DNA of 64,000 nucleotides from DASYDU01 sp050248495 (GCA_050248495.1 JBFWSG010000002.1:124001-188000), one strand, 5' to 3'; positions 51,001 through 60,404 are shown, counted from the first letter of the stretch. A program made the numbers and translations. The notes: generated by a model not told the origin, from the letters alone.

Positions 51001-51691
51001 GGGCGGAGCCGCGGAGGATCGGCCGCTCCGGGTCCATCGCCCGGTCGCGGTGGGCGCGGATCAAGTCTTCGTCGATCATCGCCCGGATCACATCGTCCGG
51101 AATTTGCTCGATCTTGTTCACTTCGTGCGACGTGCGGAAGCCGTCGAAGAAATGGACGAACGGCACGCGCGACCGCAGCGTGGCAGCCTGCGCGATGAGC
51201 GCCCCGTCGTGCGTCTCTTGCACGGAATTCGAGGCCAGCATCGCCCAGCCCGTGCTGCGAGCCGCCATAACATCGCTGTGGTCGCCGAAGATTGACAGGG
51301 CGTGGGTCGCGATCGCCCGGGCCGAGATGTGAAACACAGTGGGCGTGAGCTCGCCGGCGACCTTGAACATCGTCGGGATCATGAGCAGCAGGCCCTGCGA
51401 CGCCGTGAACGTGCAGCTCAGCGCCCCGGCTTGCAGGGCCCCGTGCACCGTCGCCGCCGCGCCGGCTTCGCTTTGCATTTCGATCACTTCCGGCACCGTG
51501 CCGAACATGTTTTCGCGGCCCTGGGCGCTCCAGGTGTCGCAGAATTCGCCCATCGGCGAGGCGGGCGTGATCGGATAGATCGCGATCACTTCGTTCGTGC
51601 GGTGGGCGATTAAGGCGGCAGCTTCGTTGCCGTCGACCGTGATGTATCGAGATGTGCTCACGCCTGGGGCTCGCTTTCGAGAATGGGACAA
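48095..51691 (-). CDS. nifJ: Pyruvate:ferredoxin oxidoreductase
   Basis: 1198-residue single-chain enzyme that oxidises pyruvate to acetyl-CoA and CO2, passing electrons to ferredoxin. Domains in order: pyruvate/TPP pyrimidine domain (YITVDGNEAAALIAHRTNEVIAIYPITPASPMGE), central CoA region, two 4Fe-4S clusters (CIQCGLCALVCPHAA near residue 710 and CTGCGVCVDVCPAKS near 765), and the TPP-binding C-terminal domain with ACAGCGETPYLK, ATGCSSIYGG and GGDGWAYDIGFGGLDHVL. Operon with the DHOD-like gene. It feeds acetyl-CoA to the PHA and C3 pathways. Oxygen sensitivity implies at least facultative anaerobic metabolism. Confidence 0.95.
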   Translation of the reverse strand: MSHSRKRAPGVSTSRYITVDGNEAAALIAHRTNEVIAIYPITPASPMGEFCDTWSAQGRENMFGTVPEVIEMQSEAGAAATVHGALQAGALSCTFTASQGLLLMIPTMFKVAGELTPTVFHISARAIATHALSIFGDHSDVMAARSTGWAMLASNSVQETHDGALIAQAATLRSRVPFVHFFDGFRTSHEVNKIEQIPDDVIRAMIDEDLIRAHRDRAMDPERPILRGSAQNPDVFFQAREASNPFYLATPAIVQEEMDKFAALTGRQYKLFEYEGAADAERVVVMMGSGVGAAEEAVERLKGQNEKVGLLKVRLYRPFDATAFLAALPATTRRIAVLDRCKEPGAIGDPLYLDVVAALAEEWPTAKGGKPMPQVIGGRYGLSSKEFTPAMVAAAFAELAKDKPRKHFTVGIIDDVTHLSLEVDLEFTTEAADVTRAVFFGLGSDGTVGASKNSVKIIGENTPMYAQGYFVYDSKKAGSVTVSHVRFSPRPITSSYLIERANFVACHQFNFLERMDVLQQAAHGAVFLLNSPYGPDEVWDQLPREVQEDILEKELRFYVVDGFRVAAEAGMANRINTVLQTCFFALADLLPKEEAIGAIKHAIEKTYGKRGEAVLARNFAAVDGALAALHEVMVPRAATSQLRRRPPLAVGEHSDFVERVTAALIAGRGDLLPVSALPVDGTFPTGTAALERRSIAHEIPIWDPDICIQCGLCALVCPHAAIRMKPFTRDELNGAPESFVTRPWSGKDLPDHLMTIQVAPEDCTGCGVCVDVCPAKSKEIARHKAINMEPKEEHLAREQVNWDYFLTLPEFDRTKLEHDTVKASQMLQPLFEFSGACAGCGETPYLKLMSQLFGDRAVIGNATGCSSIYGGNLPTTPWAKNDKGRGPTWNNSLFEDVGEFGLGLRLAVDAKRGYAQFLVQQLAGVLGDSLVQEICESPQTNDAEIEAQRARVATLRTKLAQCDAPAAKALLPIVDSLVRRSVWIIGGDGWAYDIGFGGLDHVLTTGRDVNILVLDTGVYSNTGGQASKSTPRSAVAKFASGGKSSRRKDLGMLAVSYGNVYVAQVALGANPAQTIRAFLEAESYPGPSLILAYSHCVAHGINMTTSMNHQKDAVQSGFWPVYRYDPREAHGDSHPFHLDSRAPRKKFREFAMEEARFAMLARTNPEEAERLFALAQQDIDDQWHYYEQMAGVTREISN

Positions 51692-51956
51692 CCGCAGACC
51701 AAATTCAGAAGCACAACCCGTGCCAGCCGCATCCGGGCAGCGTTTCGGCTGCGCAGGCGGACAAACCGCTACGCGCCGCCGGCCGTTCCGCCGAAACGCG
51801 CTCCGGCGGGCACACCAGCGCGCCCATGTTGCACGGCTGCCGGGCGAAGCGCATCATGAGCGTACCGTCCGCAGCGTCGGCACGCCGTTCGCAGTACGTT
51901 TGCGCTCCAAAAATACCCGTTTGTGGATACGAGATCGTTACGAGGAGAAACTTGAG

Positions 51957-53006
<1,050 letters not shown>

Positions 53007-53011
53007 CGGAA

Positions 53012-53042
53012 GGAGTCGGGAGCCGGGAGTCAGTAGTCAGGA
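53012..53042 (+). repeat. Heptamer tandem repeat (GGAGTCG-type)
   Basis: Units GGAGTCG, GGAGCCG, GGAGTCA, GTAGTCA, GGA, period 7, starting 6 nt after the aldolase stop and running up to the convergent DUF72 stop. Confidence 0.8.
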
Positions 53043-53744
53043 AGACTTGGCGGCAAGCTCGAGGAAGCGGTTCACTAACACTGGGCCGGCGCCGGCGTCT
53101 TCGTGCTTGAAGAAGACATAAACGTCGGTCCAACCCGTGTCGCGAATCTTGCGAATCCAGTCGCGCAGCTCGGCGTCGGTGTAGCGCTCTTCGCGGAGCC
53201 GCACGTAGCCCCAATCGGCGGTGGGGATCACGCGGCCGCCGAGCGGCCCTTCATCATCAACACTGCAGAGCGCCGCGGAGTGTGTCCGCAGGCAATCGAA
53301 CGTCTCGTCGTCGAACCAGCTCTCGTGCTGCAGCTGGAACACGACGGCCGCACGGCGGTCAACGTAGTCGAGGAAACCGCTCAGTCGCGCGAGATCCTTT
53401 TTGAAATTCGGCGGCAATTGAAACAATAGCGGGCCTTGCTTCTGGCCCAAGAGTGCCGCGAGGTTCACGAAATCGTCGATTTGCTCTTCGGCATTCACGA
53501 GCCGGCGAAAGTGAGTTATCGTCTGCCGGCCCTTGAGGACGAAGCGAAACGACTCGGGCACTTGCGCCGCCCAGGCCTCGACCGTCTCGGCGGTCGGGAA
53601 GCGGCGAAACGTGCTGTTGATTTCGACCGTCGAAAGCCGCTCGGCGTAGTAGCGGAGCATCTCTTTTGCTGGCAGCTTGGCCGGGTAGAAGTGGCCCTTC
53701 CACTCTTTGTAGCTGTAGCCGCTCGTTCCGACGCGGTAGTGCAT
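53037..53744 (-). CDS. DUF72 family protein (TIM-barrel)
   Basis: 235 residues. The opening YRVGTSGYSYKEWKGHFYPAKLPAKEMLRYYAERLSTVEINSTFRRFPT is diagnostic for DUF72 (YecE-like). Later LLFQLPPNFKKDLARLSGFLDY, FQLQHESWFDDETFDCLR and DVYVFFKHEDAGAGPVLVNRFLEL complete it. The fold is a TIM barrel of unknown reaction. Stands convergent with the aldolase gene. Confidence 0.93.
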   Translation of the reverse strand: MHYRVGTSGYSYKEWKGHFYPAKLPAKEMLRYYAERLSTVEINSTFRRFPTAETVEAWAAQVPESFRFVLKGRQTITHFRRLVNAEEQIDDFVNLAALLGQKQGPLLFQLPPNFKKDLARLSGFLDYVDRRAAVVFQLQHESWFDDETFDCLRTHSAALCSVDDEGPLGGRVIPTADWGYVRLREERYTDAELRDWIRKIRDTGWTDVYVFFKHEDAGAGPVLVNRFLELAAKSS

Positions 53745-53964
53745 GGGGCCTTCTCGAACGATTGACGATTTCTCTGCAAAACGATCACAGTAGTGTAACT
53801 ATGTATATATAAGGTCGCGGCACGTGTCAATTGTCACCTGAAATTCGCCCGTGTAGCCCCGACCCGGCGACGTGCCGCGTGCGTAGAATATGGAACGCCA
53901 ACCGCGGCCCCAGCCGGTTGTGGGCCGCAGCTTCGACTCCAACCACGACGAGGAGAATCGAATC

Positions 53965-54303
53965 ATGTCACTTCCCCATGCCCGGCCAGGCGAGGCCGTT
54001 TCGCTGCAAGCCGCCTCCACATCGCCGCAAGAGTCCCACACCACAACGCTGATCAAGACGGCGTCGCTGGAAGTGATCCGGCTCGTGCTCCCGGCCGGCA
54101 AGGAGATCGCCCCGCACCGCGTCGCCGGCGAGATCACGCTGCAATGCCTCAGCGGCCGCGTCACGCTGCAAACCGCGGGCGGCCCCTGCGAACTCTCCAG
54201 CGGCACGCTCACGTTTCTCACCGGCGGCGAGGAACACGCGGTGCTGGCTCATGAGCCTTCGATGCTGCTGGTGACGATTTTGCTGAGCCCGAAGACGAAG
54301 TGA
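53965..54303 (+). CDS. Small cupin-domain protein, 112 aa
   Basis: Start at 53965 with GAGGAGAA 8 nt before. TTTLIKTASLEVIRLVLPAGKEIAPHRVAGEITLQCLSGRVTLQTAGG and LTFLTGGEEHAVLAHEPSMLLVTILL form the two cupin motifs; the usual HxH is reduced to a single His (PHRVAGEI). The stop overlaps the start of the BPL_N lipoprotein gene (GTGA). No substrate can be inferred. Confidence 0.78.
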   Translation: MSLPHARPGEAVSLQAASTSPQESHTTTLIKTASLEVIRLVLPAGKEIAPHRVAGEITLQCLSGRVTLQTAGGPCELSSGTLTFLTGGEEHAVLAHEPSMLLVTILLSPKTK

Positions 54304-55055
54304 GCGCCGTGCAACACCCGATCGCGCGAATAGCGAGGCTGTTGTGCCTGGCGTCCTTGGCCGCAACGGCTTGTGCGCCTTCGTCGCCAAAGCAGGATGC
54401 TCCCGTATTGCTGTTCTGCGGGACCGGCACGTCGCTCAACGATGTGAAAGCGATCGAGGCCATACTGCGGAGCCGCGGGATCGAATACGAGACCGCCGAC
54501 TCGGAGCAGCTGGCGGAAATGAGTGAGCCCGCGCTGCAAACCTATCGCCTCCTTATCTTCCCCGGCGGCAACTACATCGAGATGGGTAAAGGCCTTTCGG
54601 CGGAGACGACTGCCAAGATTCGCCAGGTGGTCGAGGGCGGCGTCAATTACCTGGGTATCTGCGGCGGCGCCCTGCTGGCAGGCGATGGGGACCACAACAA
54701 TCTGAACCTCACCTCCGGCGTCCGATTCGATTTCTACTCAGCCGTGAACGACGGCGTTCACAAGCAAGCGGTAGCAATCACCGCCGCCGAAGGCCCCGCG
54801 ATCGAGCACTACTGGGAAGACGGCCCGCAACTCTCCGGCTGGGGCGCGGCGGTCGCCAAGTATCCCGACGGCACACCCGCCGTCGCGCAAGGCCGCTGCG
54901 GGAAAGGCTGGATGATCCTCTGCGGCACGCACCCCGAAGCGCCGGAGAATTGGCGTGAAGGAATGGCGTTCACGATGCCGGCAACCGAGTCGAACGCGTA
55001 CGCGGGAATGCTGATCGAGGCAGCACTCAACGGGAGGCAGCTGCCGCAGTTCTGA
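54300..55055 (+). CDS. BPL_N-domain (glutamine-amidotransferase-like) lipoprotein
   Basis: 251 residues starting with GTG on the cupin stop. A hydrophobic leader ends in LAATAC, a plausible lipobox. The remainder is a class I amidotransferase-like fold of the BPL_N group: VLLFCGTGTSLNDVKAIEAILRSRGI, LLIFPGGNYIEMG, VNYLGICGGALLAGDG (nucleophile-like Cys in GICGGA), and GKGWMILCGTHPEA with a His. A lipid anchor makes it extracytoplasmic. The reaction is unknown. Confidence 0.82.
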   Translation: MSAVQHPIARIARLLCLASLAATACAPSSPKQDAPVLLFCGTGTSLNDVKAIEAILRSRGIEYETADSEQLAEMSEPALQTYRLLIFPGGNYIEMGKGLSAETTAKIRQVVEGGVNYLGICGGALLAGDGDHNNLNLTSGVRFDFYSAVNDGVHKQAVAITAAEGPAIEHYWEDGPQLSGWGAAVAKYPDGTPAVAQGRCGKGWMILCGTHPEAPENWREGMAFTMPATESNAYAGMLIEAALNGRQLPQF

Positions 55056-55172
55056 GTCTGTCAGCAAGTGCTCGGAAGTCTCAATCCCCGGCGCGGAGGC
55101 GAAAAAGGAAAGCTAGAGTTGTGGGTGGCTCGGTAGAACTCTTGCGCTCCAGCATCGAAAGTGGTGGCCGAT

Positions 55173-55559
55173 ATGAATTGTTGTCCGACATCAGAAGTCG
55201 CTCAAGGTATTAAAGTGCGCCCGTTTGACACAAGCTGCGACGTGCGGCTGGCCGAGGGGATCACGCGGCGGTGTGTCCACGGGGAGCAGGGGACGATCGC
55301 CGTGTTCGAGTTCGAAACGGGGGCGAAGATTCCGCTCCATCACCACCCGAACGAGCAAATCACCTACATCTTACGCGGCGCTGTCGAGGTGACGGCGGGC
55401 GGCGTGAAGCACCGCGTGTCGGCCGGCGAACTGATCGTGCTGCCTCCCAACGTGCCCCACTCATTCGAAGCACTCGAGCCGACGACTGACCTTGACTTCT
55501 TCAGCCCACCGCGGACCGATTGGGAACGCGGGGACGAGGCGTATTTGAGAGCGAAATAG
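55173..55559 (+). CDS. Cupin-domain protein, 128 aa
   Basis: ATG at 55173, with a GTG 12 nt upstream as alternative. Cupin motif 1 GAKIPLHHHPNEQITYILRGAVEVTAGG holds HHH and Glu ligands; motif 2 GELIVLPPNVPHSFEAL holds the last His. A Cys-rich start (NCCPTSE) is unusual. Metal-binding cupin of unknown substrate. Convergent with gyrB across repeat B2. Confidence 0.82.
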   Translation: MNCCPTSEVAQGIKVRPFDTSCDVRLAEGITRRCVHGEQGTIAVFEFETGAKIPLHHHPNEQITYILRGAVEVTAGGVKHRVSAGELIVLPPNVPHSFEALEPTTDLDFFSPPRTDWERGDEAYLRAK

Positions 55560-55617
55560 CAGAAGTCTCACACCGGTCGGGCTAAGGTGTTCGCTCCATC
55601 GTTTACGGCGGCGTGAA

Positions 55618-55665
55618 CCTCGGCCAGGATGGCCGGGCTATATAGGCTCGGCATCTTGCCGAGGG
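55618..55665. repeat. Double-hairpin repeat family B, copy 2
   Basis: CGGCCA-GGA-TGGCCG, then CTATATAG, then CTCGGCA-TCT-TGCCGAG: the inverted counterpart of the element at 33358, differing at only a few positions. It abuts the gyrB stop and lies between convergent genes, so a terminator role is likely. Confidence 0.82.
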
Positions 55666-55666
55666 T

Positions 55667-58276
55667 TTACACATCCAAATTCCGCACATCGAGTGCGTGC
55701 TTCTGGATGAACTCTCGTCGTGGTTCGACCTGGTCGCCCATCAGGACGGCGAAGAGTTCGGAGGCTGCGCCGGCGTCGTCCATTCTCACCTGCATCAGCG
55801 TGCGGGCCTTGGGGTCGAGCGTCGTGTCGCGGAGCTCTTCCGCGTTCATTTCGCCGAGGCCTTTGAAGCGGGTGATCTGCAGGCCTTTTTCGCCCGCCGA
55901 GCGGATCGCGCCGGGGAGGCCGCGCAAGTCTTCGAGGCCGATCTCGTTTTCGCCGCGGCGGAGCACGTAGCGCGGGGTTTCTTCGCCGGTGCGTTCCTTG
56001 GGAATCAGCGCCTCGATCGAGAAGCCGAGCTTTTCCAAGTCGCCGAGCAGGCTGTTGATCGTGCGGACTTCGTGCAGCTCGACGATCCGCAGCCGCGAGG
56101 CCTCGGCCGCGTGGGTCGAGTCTCCGTTCGTGCCGGGGGCCGTATTGGCGGGGGCAGCGACGTTCGACTTGCCGTAGCTTGCCAAGGATACGCCTCCCGA
56201 GTCGACGTTCAGCTTGCCGCCGGCCTTCGCCTCTTCGGCGGCGACGAACTTGTCGAGAGCCTCGCGGGTGACGAACCATTCATCGCGATTGCCGACGATG
56301 GCGTGGTAAACCGGCAGCTTGCCCGAGACGGGATCGCGGCGCTCGGCATGGATCTTGAGTGAGATGCCGCGGCGCTCCAGCGCGATCAGCGATTCCTCCA
56401 GGGCCGCGAGCGTTCGCACACTGGCGACCATCTTTTCGCCTTCGACGCGGGGGAGCGGCTCGTTCGGATCGCCCGATTCGAGCGCCGAATTCGAGAGGCC
56501 GAGCTCCAACAGCTGGGCCCGCATCTCTTCTTCCGTCTGCACGTAGTAGGTGTTCGACTTGTTGCGGACGCGGAACAATGGCGGCTGGGCCACGTACACG
56601 TGCCCCGCGGCCACCAGGTCGTACATCTGCCGGTAAAAAAATGTCAGCAGCAGCGTGCGAATGTGCGAGCCGTCGACGTCGGCATCGGTCATGATCACCA
56701 CGCGGCCATAGCGGCGCTTCGAAAGGTCCTGATCCTCGCCAATGCCGGTGCCGACCGCGGAGATCATGCTGCGGACCTCCTCGTTGGCGAGTACCTTGTC
56801 TTCGCGCGACTTGTAGGCGTTGATGATCTTGCCGCGCAAGGGGAGGATCGCCTGGAACTCGCGTTGGCGACCGCCCTCGGCCGAGCCGCCGGCCGAGTCG
56901 CCTTCCACGAGGAACAGCTCGCACTTATCGACGTCCTTGCTCGAGCAATCGCGGAGCTTGCCGGGGAGCCCGCCGCCGGCGAGCGCGCCCTTCCGCTCGC
57001 GGATGAGCTCTTTCTGCTTGCGGGCCGCGACTCGGGCCTCGGCCGCCAGCGCCCCCTTGAGGCAGATGCCCTTGGCGGCTTTGGGGTTCTCTTCGAGATA
57101 CTTGCCCAGGTACTCGCCGAACAGCGAATTGACGATGCCTTCGACTTCGCTGTTGCCGAGCTTGGTTTTCGTCTGGCCTTCGAACTGCGGGTGGGGCACG
57201 CGGCAGCTGATCACCGCGGTGAGACCTTCGCGGAAGTCTTCGCCTGTGGGGACGAGGTCTTTGTAGATGCCGGCGTTCTTGCCGTAGTTGTTGATCGAGC
57301 GGGTGAGCGCGGTGCGGAAGCCCGTGAGATGCGTGCCGCCTTCGGTCGTGTTGATGTTGTTGACGTAGGAGTGGACATTTTCGGTGTATTCGGTCGAATA
57401 CTGCAGCGCGATCTCGACCGTCACGCCGTCCGACTCGCCTTTGACGTACAGAATCTCGGCGTGGACCGGCTCGCTGGCCCGGTTCAGGTACTCGACGTAT
57501 TGCCGCAGGCCGTCGTTGTACTGGAAGGATTCGCCTTCGCTGGTACGTTCGTCGCGGATCGTAATGCGGACGCCCTGGTTGAGGAACGCCAGCTCCTGAA
57601 TCCGCTTCACGAGCGTGGCGTAGACGAACTTCGTGGTTTGGAAGATTTTGGGGTCGGGCTTGAAGGTCGTCTTGGTGCCGCGCTTTTGCGTCTGGCCGGT
57701 GCGGCGGACTTCGCCCTGTGGAATGCCCCGCTCGTACTCCTGGTGCCAGATGGCGCCGTCGCGGGCGACTTCTACTTCGCACCATTCGGAGAGAAAATTC
57801 ACCACGGTGACGCCGACGCCATGCAAACCGCCGGACGTCTGGTACGCACCCTTCTGGAATTTGCCGCCGAATTTGAGCACCGTCATCACGCCCTCGAGCG
57901 TGGAGACGTCGCGGCCGGCCTCTTCGGAGAGCTGCGCGTGCCGCTCGACGGGGATTCCGCGGCCATCGTCCTCGACCGTCACCGAGCCGTCGACGTTGAT
58001 CGTCACCGAGACGGTCGTGGCGTGCCCGGCCATCGCCTCGTCGATCGAGTTGTCGACGACTTCGTACACCAGATGGTGCAGACCGCGGACCGTCGTGTCG
58101 CCGATGTACATGCTCGGCCGCTCACGGACGTGCTCCAGGTCGGAAAGGTGCTCCAGGTCCTTCGCGCCGTAGTCGGCATTGCCGGGCTTGCTGGCACTGG
58201 CGGCGCCATCGCTATCGCCATTCATGCGGCCGAAGCCTTGAGAGTCGTTGTCGTCAGAGGAATTTTCGTCTGCCAT
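55667..58276 (-). CDS. gyrB: DNA gyrase subunit B
   Basis: ATPase subunit of gyrase, 869 residues from the ATG at 58276 (a GTG 30 nt upstream is possible). GHKL ATP site: VYEVVDNSIDEAMAGHA, VEDDGRGIPVERH, TVLKFGGKFQKGAYQTSGGLHGVG. TOPRIM: CELFLVEGDSAGGSAEGGRQREFQAILPLRGKIINAYK and RVVIMTDADVDGSHIRTLLLTFFYR. An insertion of about 170 residues separates TOPRIM from the C-terminal FKGLGEMNAEELRDTTLDPKARTL, like that in Gram-negative GyrB. ParE is excluded by this insert and the dnaN/dnaA neighbours. Confidence 0.95.
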   Translation of the reverse strand: MADENSSDDNDSQGFGRMNGDSDGAASASKPGNADYGAKDLEHLSDLEHVRERPSMYIGDTTVRGLHHLVYEVVDNSIDEAMAGHATTVSVTINVDGSVTVEDDGRGIPVERHAQLSEEAGRDVSTLEGVMTVLKFGGKFQKGAYQTSGGLHGVGVTVVNFLSEWCEVEVARDGAIWHQEYERGIPQGEVRRTGQTQKRGTKTTFKPDPKIFQTTKFVYATLVKRIQELAFLNQGVRITIRDERTSEGESFQYNDGLRQYVEYLNRASEPVHAEILYVKGESDGVTVEIALQYSTEYTENVHSYVNNINTTEGGTHLTGFRTALTRSINNYGKNAGIYKDLVPTGEDFREGLTAVISCRVPHPQFEGQTKTKLGNSEVEGIVNSLFGEYLGKYLEENPKAAKGICLKGALAAEARVAARKQKELIRERKGALAGGGLPGKLRDCSSKDVDKCELFLVEGDSAGGSAEGGRQREFQAILPLRGKIINAYKSREDKVLANEEVRSMISAVGTGIGEDQDLSKRRYGRVVIMTDADVDGSHIRTLLLTFFYRQMYDLVAAGHVYVAQPPLFRVRNKSNTYYVQTEEEMRAQLLELGLSNSALESGDPNEPLPRVEGEKMVASVRTLAALEESLIALERRGISLKIHAERRDPVSGKLPVYHAIVGNRDEWFVTREALDKFVAAEEAKAGGKLNVDSGGVSLASYGKSNVAAPANTAPGTNGDSTHAAEASRLRIVELHEVRTINSLLGDLEKLGFSIEALIPKERTGEETPRYVLRRGENEIGLEDLRGLPGAIRSAGEKGLQITRFKGLGEMNAEELRDTTLDPKARTLMQVRMDDAGAASELFAVLMGDQVEPRREFIQKHALDVRNLDV

Positions 58277-58301
58277 GTTCGTAACTTGCCCTACTTCTTT
58301 C

Positions 58302-58475
58302 ACCACGGAGGCACGAAGGGCACGGAGGAAAGCGAAACCGCTAATTGACGCTAATTGACGCTAATGCATTCGATCTCCCACACCGTTTGCAACACGACAT
58401 AGGTGATTAGCGAACATTAGCGCGAATTAGCGGTTCTTCTTTCCGAATTATCCGTGTACGCCGTGCCTCCGTGGT
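58302..58475. repeat. Nested inverted repeat with tandem decamer upstream of gyrB
   Basis: Outer 14-bp arms ACCACGGAGGCACG (58302-58315) and CGTGCCTCCGTGGT (58462-58475) and inner 11-bp arms AACCGCTAATT (58336-58346) and AATTAGCGGTT (58425-58435) are perfect inverted repeats. Between them lies a tandem decamer CGCTAATTGA (58339-58367, nearly three units). It fills most of the gyrB-dciA gap. Related text occurs as dispersed repeats in many bacteria. Confidence 0.8.
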
Positions 58476-58492
58476 TGTTTTGCTTTGTCTTC

Positions 58493-58879
58493 TCAACCGA
58501 TTTGCCCGACGCGGAAGCGCAGGTTGCGGATCTTCGCGTCGGGGAGTGTGCGGCCGAGCTCGGCCAGGATTTGGTGTTTGTGGAACGTGAATTCTTGCAT
58601 GATCGTGGAGTTGGTGACCGTTACTTCCAGCGTGCCGCGGCTCAGCTTGCGGGGCCGGCTGGCGGCGGCGAGCTCGCCGGCGGCAGCGGTCCAGGCCTCG
58701 GCCAGTTCTTCGTTCGCCGCCGTGCGGCCCCAGCCGCGTTTCGCAAGCAGCTGGGCCACCACGTCGCTGATCGCTTTGGGTCGGCGGGCGTAGGCACGTC
58801 GCTCTTCGCGGTCGCGGCGCGCGGCAAAATCGCGGGCGTTATCGGCGGCTCGAGCGGCAGGCGTGTCGTAAAGGGACAT
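58493..58879 (-). CDS. dciA: DciA-type (DUF721) helicase-loading protein
   Basis: 128 residues. AISDVVAQLLAKRGWGRTAANEELAEAWTAAAGELAAASRPRKLSRGTLEVTVTNSTIMQEFTFHKHQILAELGRTLPDAKIRNLRFRVG matches DciA/DUF721 well. DciA helps load the replicative helicase in bacteria lacking DnaC. It sits between dnaN and gyrB, the place of recF in many genomes. The ATG at 58879 is preferred to a TTG 6 nt upstream. Confidence 0.88.
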   Translation of the reverse strand: MSLYDTPAARAADNARDFAARRDREERRAYARRPKAISDVVAQLLAKRGWGRTAANEELAEAWTAAAGELAAASRPRKLSRGTLEVTVTNSTIMQEFTFHKHQILAELGRTLPDAKIRNLRFRVGQIG

Positions 58880-58931
58880 AGTCAATAGGTGAAAAAGTTG
58901 GCGTCGCCGCCAACGCCAACGGCGTCCATGC

Positions 58932-60047
58932 CTACCGATCCCGCGCCAGCGGCATGATCACGTAGCCGTAACCGTCGTCCGTCGTACACACCGCCGCCGC
59001 GTCGCTGTCCTGCAGGTCGAGCGTGAACGATTTTTCGGCTTCGAGCACCTTCAAAAAGTCGACGACGAACCGCGGATCGAGCGTGATCGTGATCGCCTCG
59101 CCGGCGTAGCTGATCGGCAGCTCGACGCGCGACTGGCCGACCTCGGCCGTCTGACCAGCGAGCACCAGCGTGCCGTCGCCAAAGGTGAAATCGACGCCGC
59201 GGCTCTCTTCGCTGGTGACGATCGCCGCCTGCCGGACCGCCGCCAGCAGCGGACCTACGAGCATCTCGACCTTGACCGAGAGCTCGCGCCGCGGGAACAC
59301 GTCCCGCCACCGCGGGAAGCGGCCTTCCAAGAGCCGCGAGTAAATCGTGGCCCGCGGGCTCTTTACCAGGATGTCGTTCTGGCGGAACGCGATCTGGATT
59401 TCGCTCGAATCCTCGGCAAGCGCTCGCTCCAACAGCTGCATCGCCCGCGTCGGCACAACCGTCACATCGCCGATCGGCGGCGGGCTGCCGACCGCTTGGG
59501 TCGGCCCTTCCATTTTGGCGAGCCGGCGGCCATCCGTGCCGACCGCCGTCAGAATGTTGTCTGCCCATTCGAGCTTGATGCCACCGAGGGCGTAGCGGCT
59601 GCTCTCGTTGTCGGTCGCAAAGATCGTGCGGCGGACTAACTCGCGAAACAGCCGCGACGAAATTTCGTAACAGGCCGATTCGCCGAACTGCGCGATCGGC
59701 GGGAACTCGTTCGGATCGGCCACCGGTAGCTTGAACTGGCTCCGTTCGCCGCGGACCGTCGTGCCCGCCGAATCCGATTCGATGCGGAACGTGTCGTCGC
59801 CGCTCTCGCGGAGGATCGAGCCGAACTTGTCGACCGGCAAGAGCACCGAGCCGGGCGCGTCGACGTCGATCCCGGTCACGTCGTACCGGATGCCGACTTC
59901 GAGATCGGTGGCCATCAGCGTCGCGCCGCTCGCGGTTACATCCAGCTTCACATTGTGGAGCACCGGCTTCGGGCTGCGGACCGGCGCGATGGGCGCAACC
60001 GTCTGGAACGCATGCAACAGTTTTTCTCGATTGGCAGTGATCTTCAT
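58932..60047 (-). CDS. dnaN: DNA polymerase III sliding clamp (beta)
   Basis: 371 residues, standard length for the three-domain clamp. MKITANREKLLHAFQTVAPIAPVRSPKPVLHNVKLDV opens domain 1. LLPVDKFGSILRESGDDTFRIES, GQLKLPVADPNEFPP-type segment (FKLPVADPNEFPPI), TDGRRLAKMEG, and the C-terminal GYGYVIMPLARDR replace the usual YLIMPMRL terminus. dnaA precedes it by a 357-bp gap that may contain oriC. Confidence 0.95.
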   Translation of the reverse strand: MKITANREKLLHAFQTVAPIAPVRSPKPVLHNVKLDVTASGATLMATDLEVGIRYDVTGIDVDAPGSVLLPVDKFGSILRESGDDTFRIESDSAGTTVRGERSQFKLPVADPNEFPPIAQFGESACYEISSRLFRELVRRTIFATDNESSRYALGGIKLEWADNILTAVGTDGRRLAKMEGPTQAVGSPPPIGDVTVVPTRAMQLLERALAEDSSEIQIAFRQNDILVKSPRATIYSRLLEGRFPRWRDVFPRRELSVKVEMLVGPLLAAVRQAAIVTSEESRGVDFTFGDGTLVLAGQTAEVGQSRVELPISYAGEAITITLDPRFVVDFLKVLEAEKSFTLDLQDSDAAAVCTTDDGYGYVIMPLARDR

Positions 60048-60404
60048 CGCAACGGCTTTCTGTTCATGTTGGGGCGCTTCGTGCGTCTACCGTTCGCTCG
60101 GCGGTTCAAGTTGCTCAGCGGTACTGCGAAGCGTGCGAAACGAAGGAGCTTGGCTTTCTGAGTCAAATAGAGATCTAAATTGGAGATAGTATTTGTATGC
60201 GGCGGTGAAGTGTTGATGACAGCTTCGCAGCAAAGTGCAAGCCATTGAGAATTCAGCAGTTGCGTGAATTGGCCTCTTGTGGATTGTGTGTTTGTGCGCC
60301 GTCGCGCGATCGTTCATCGATTGTCGGCAGATCGACGGTAGTGTCATTGCATGGCAGGATCGCGGCGAATTGGCGACAGTCGTCGACAGCGCTCGACGGC
60401 CGCG
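60048..60404. other. dnaA-dnaN intergenic region, candidate oriC
   Basis: Holds an AT-rich patch (about 60160-60200) and one DnaA-box-like site, TGTGGATTG at 60278-60286 (7 of 9 to the consensus on the minus strand). No cluster of boxes is visible, so the origin may lie elsewhere or DnaA may use a divergent box. No gene is called. Confidence 0.35.

Noticed and set aside
58444..58452. TTATCCGTG in the gyrB-dciA gap as a DnaA box
   Set aside because: Three mismatches to the consensus, all at the conserved CACA end.
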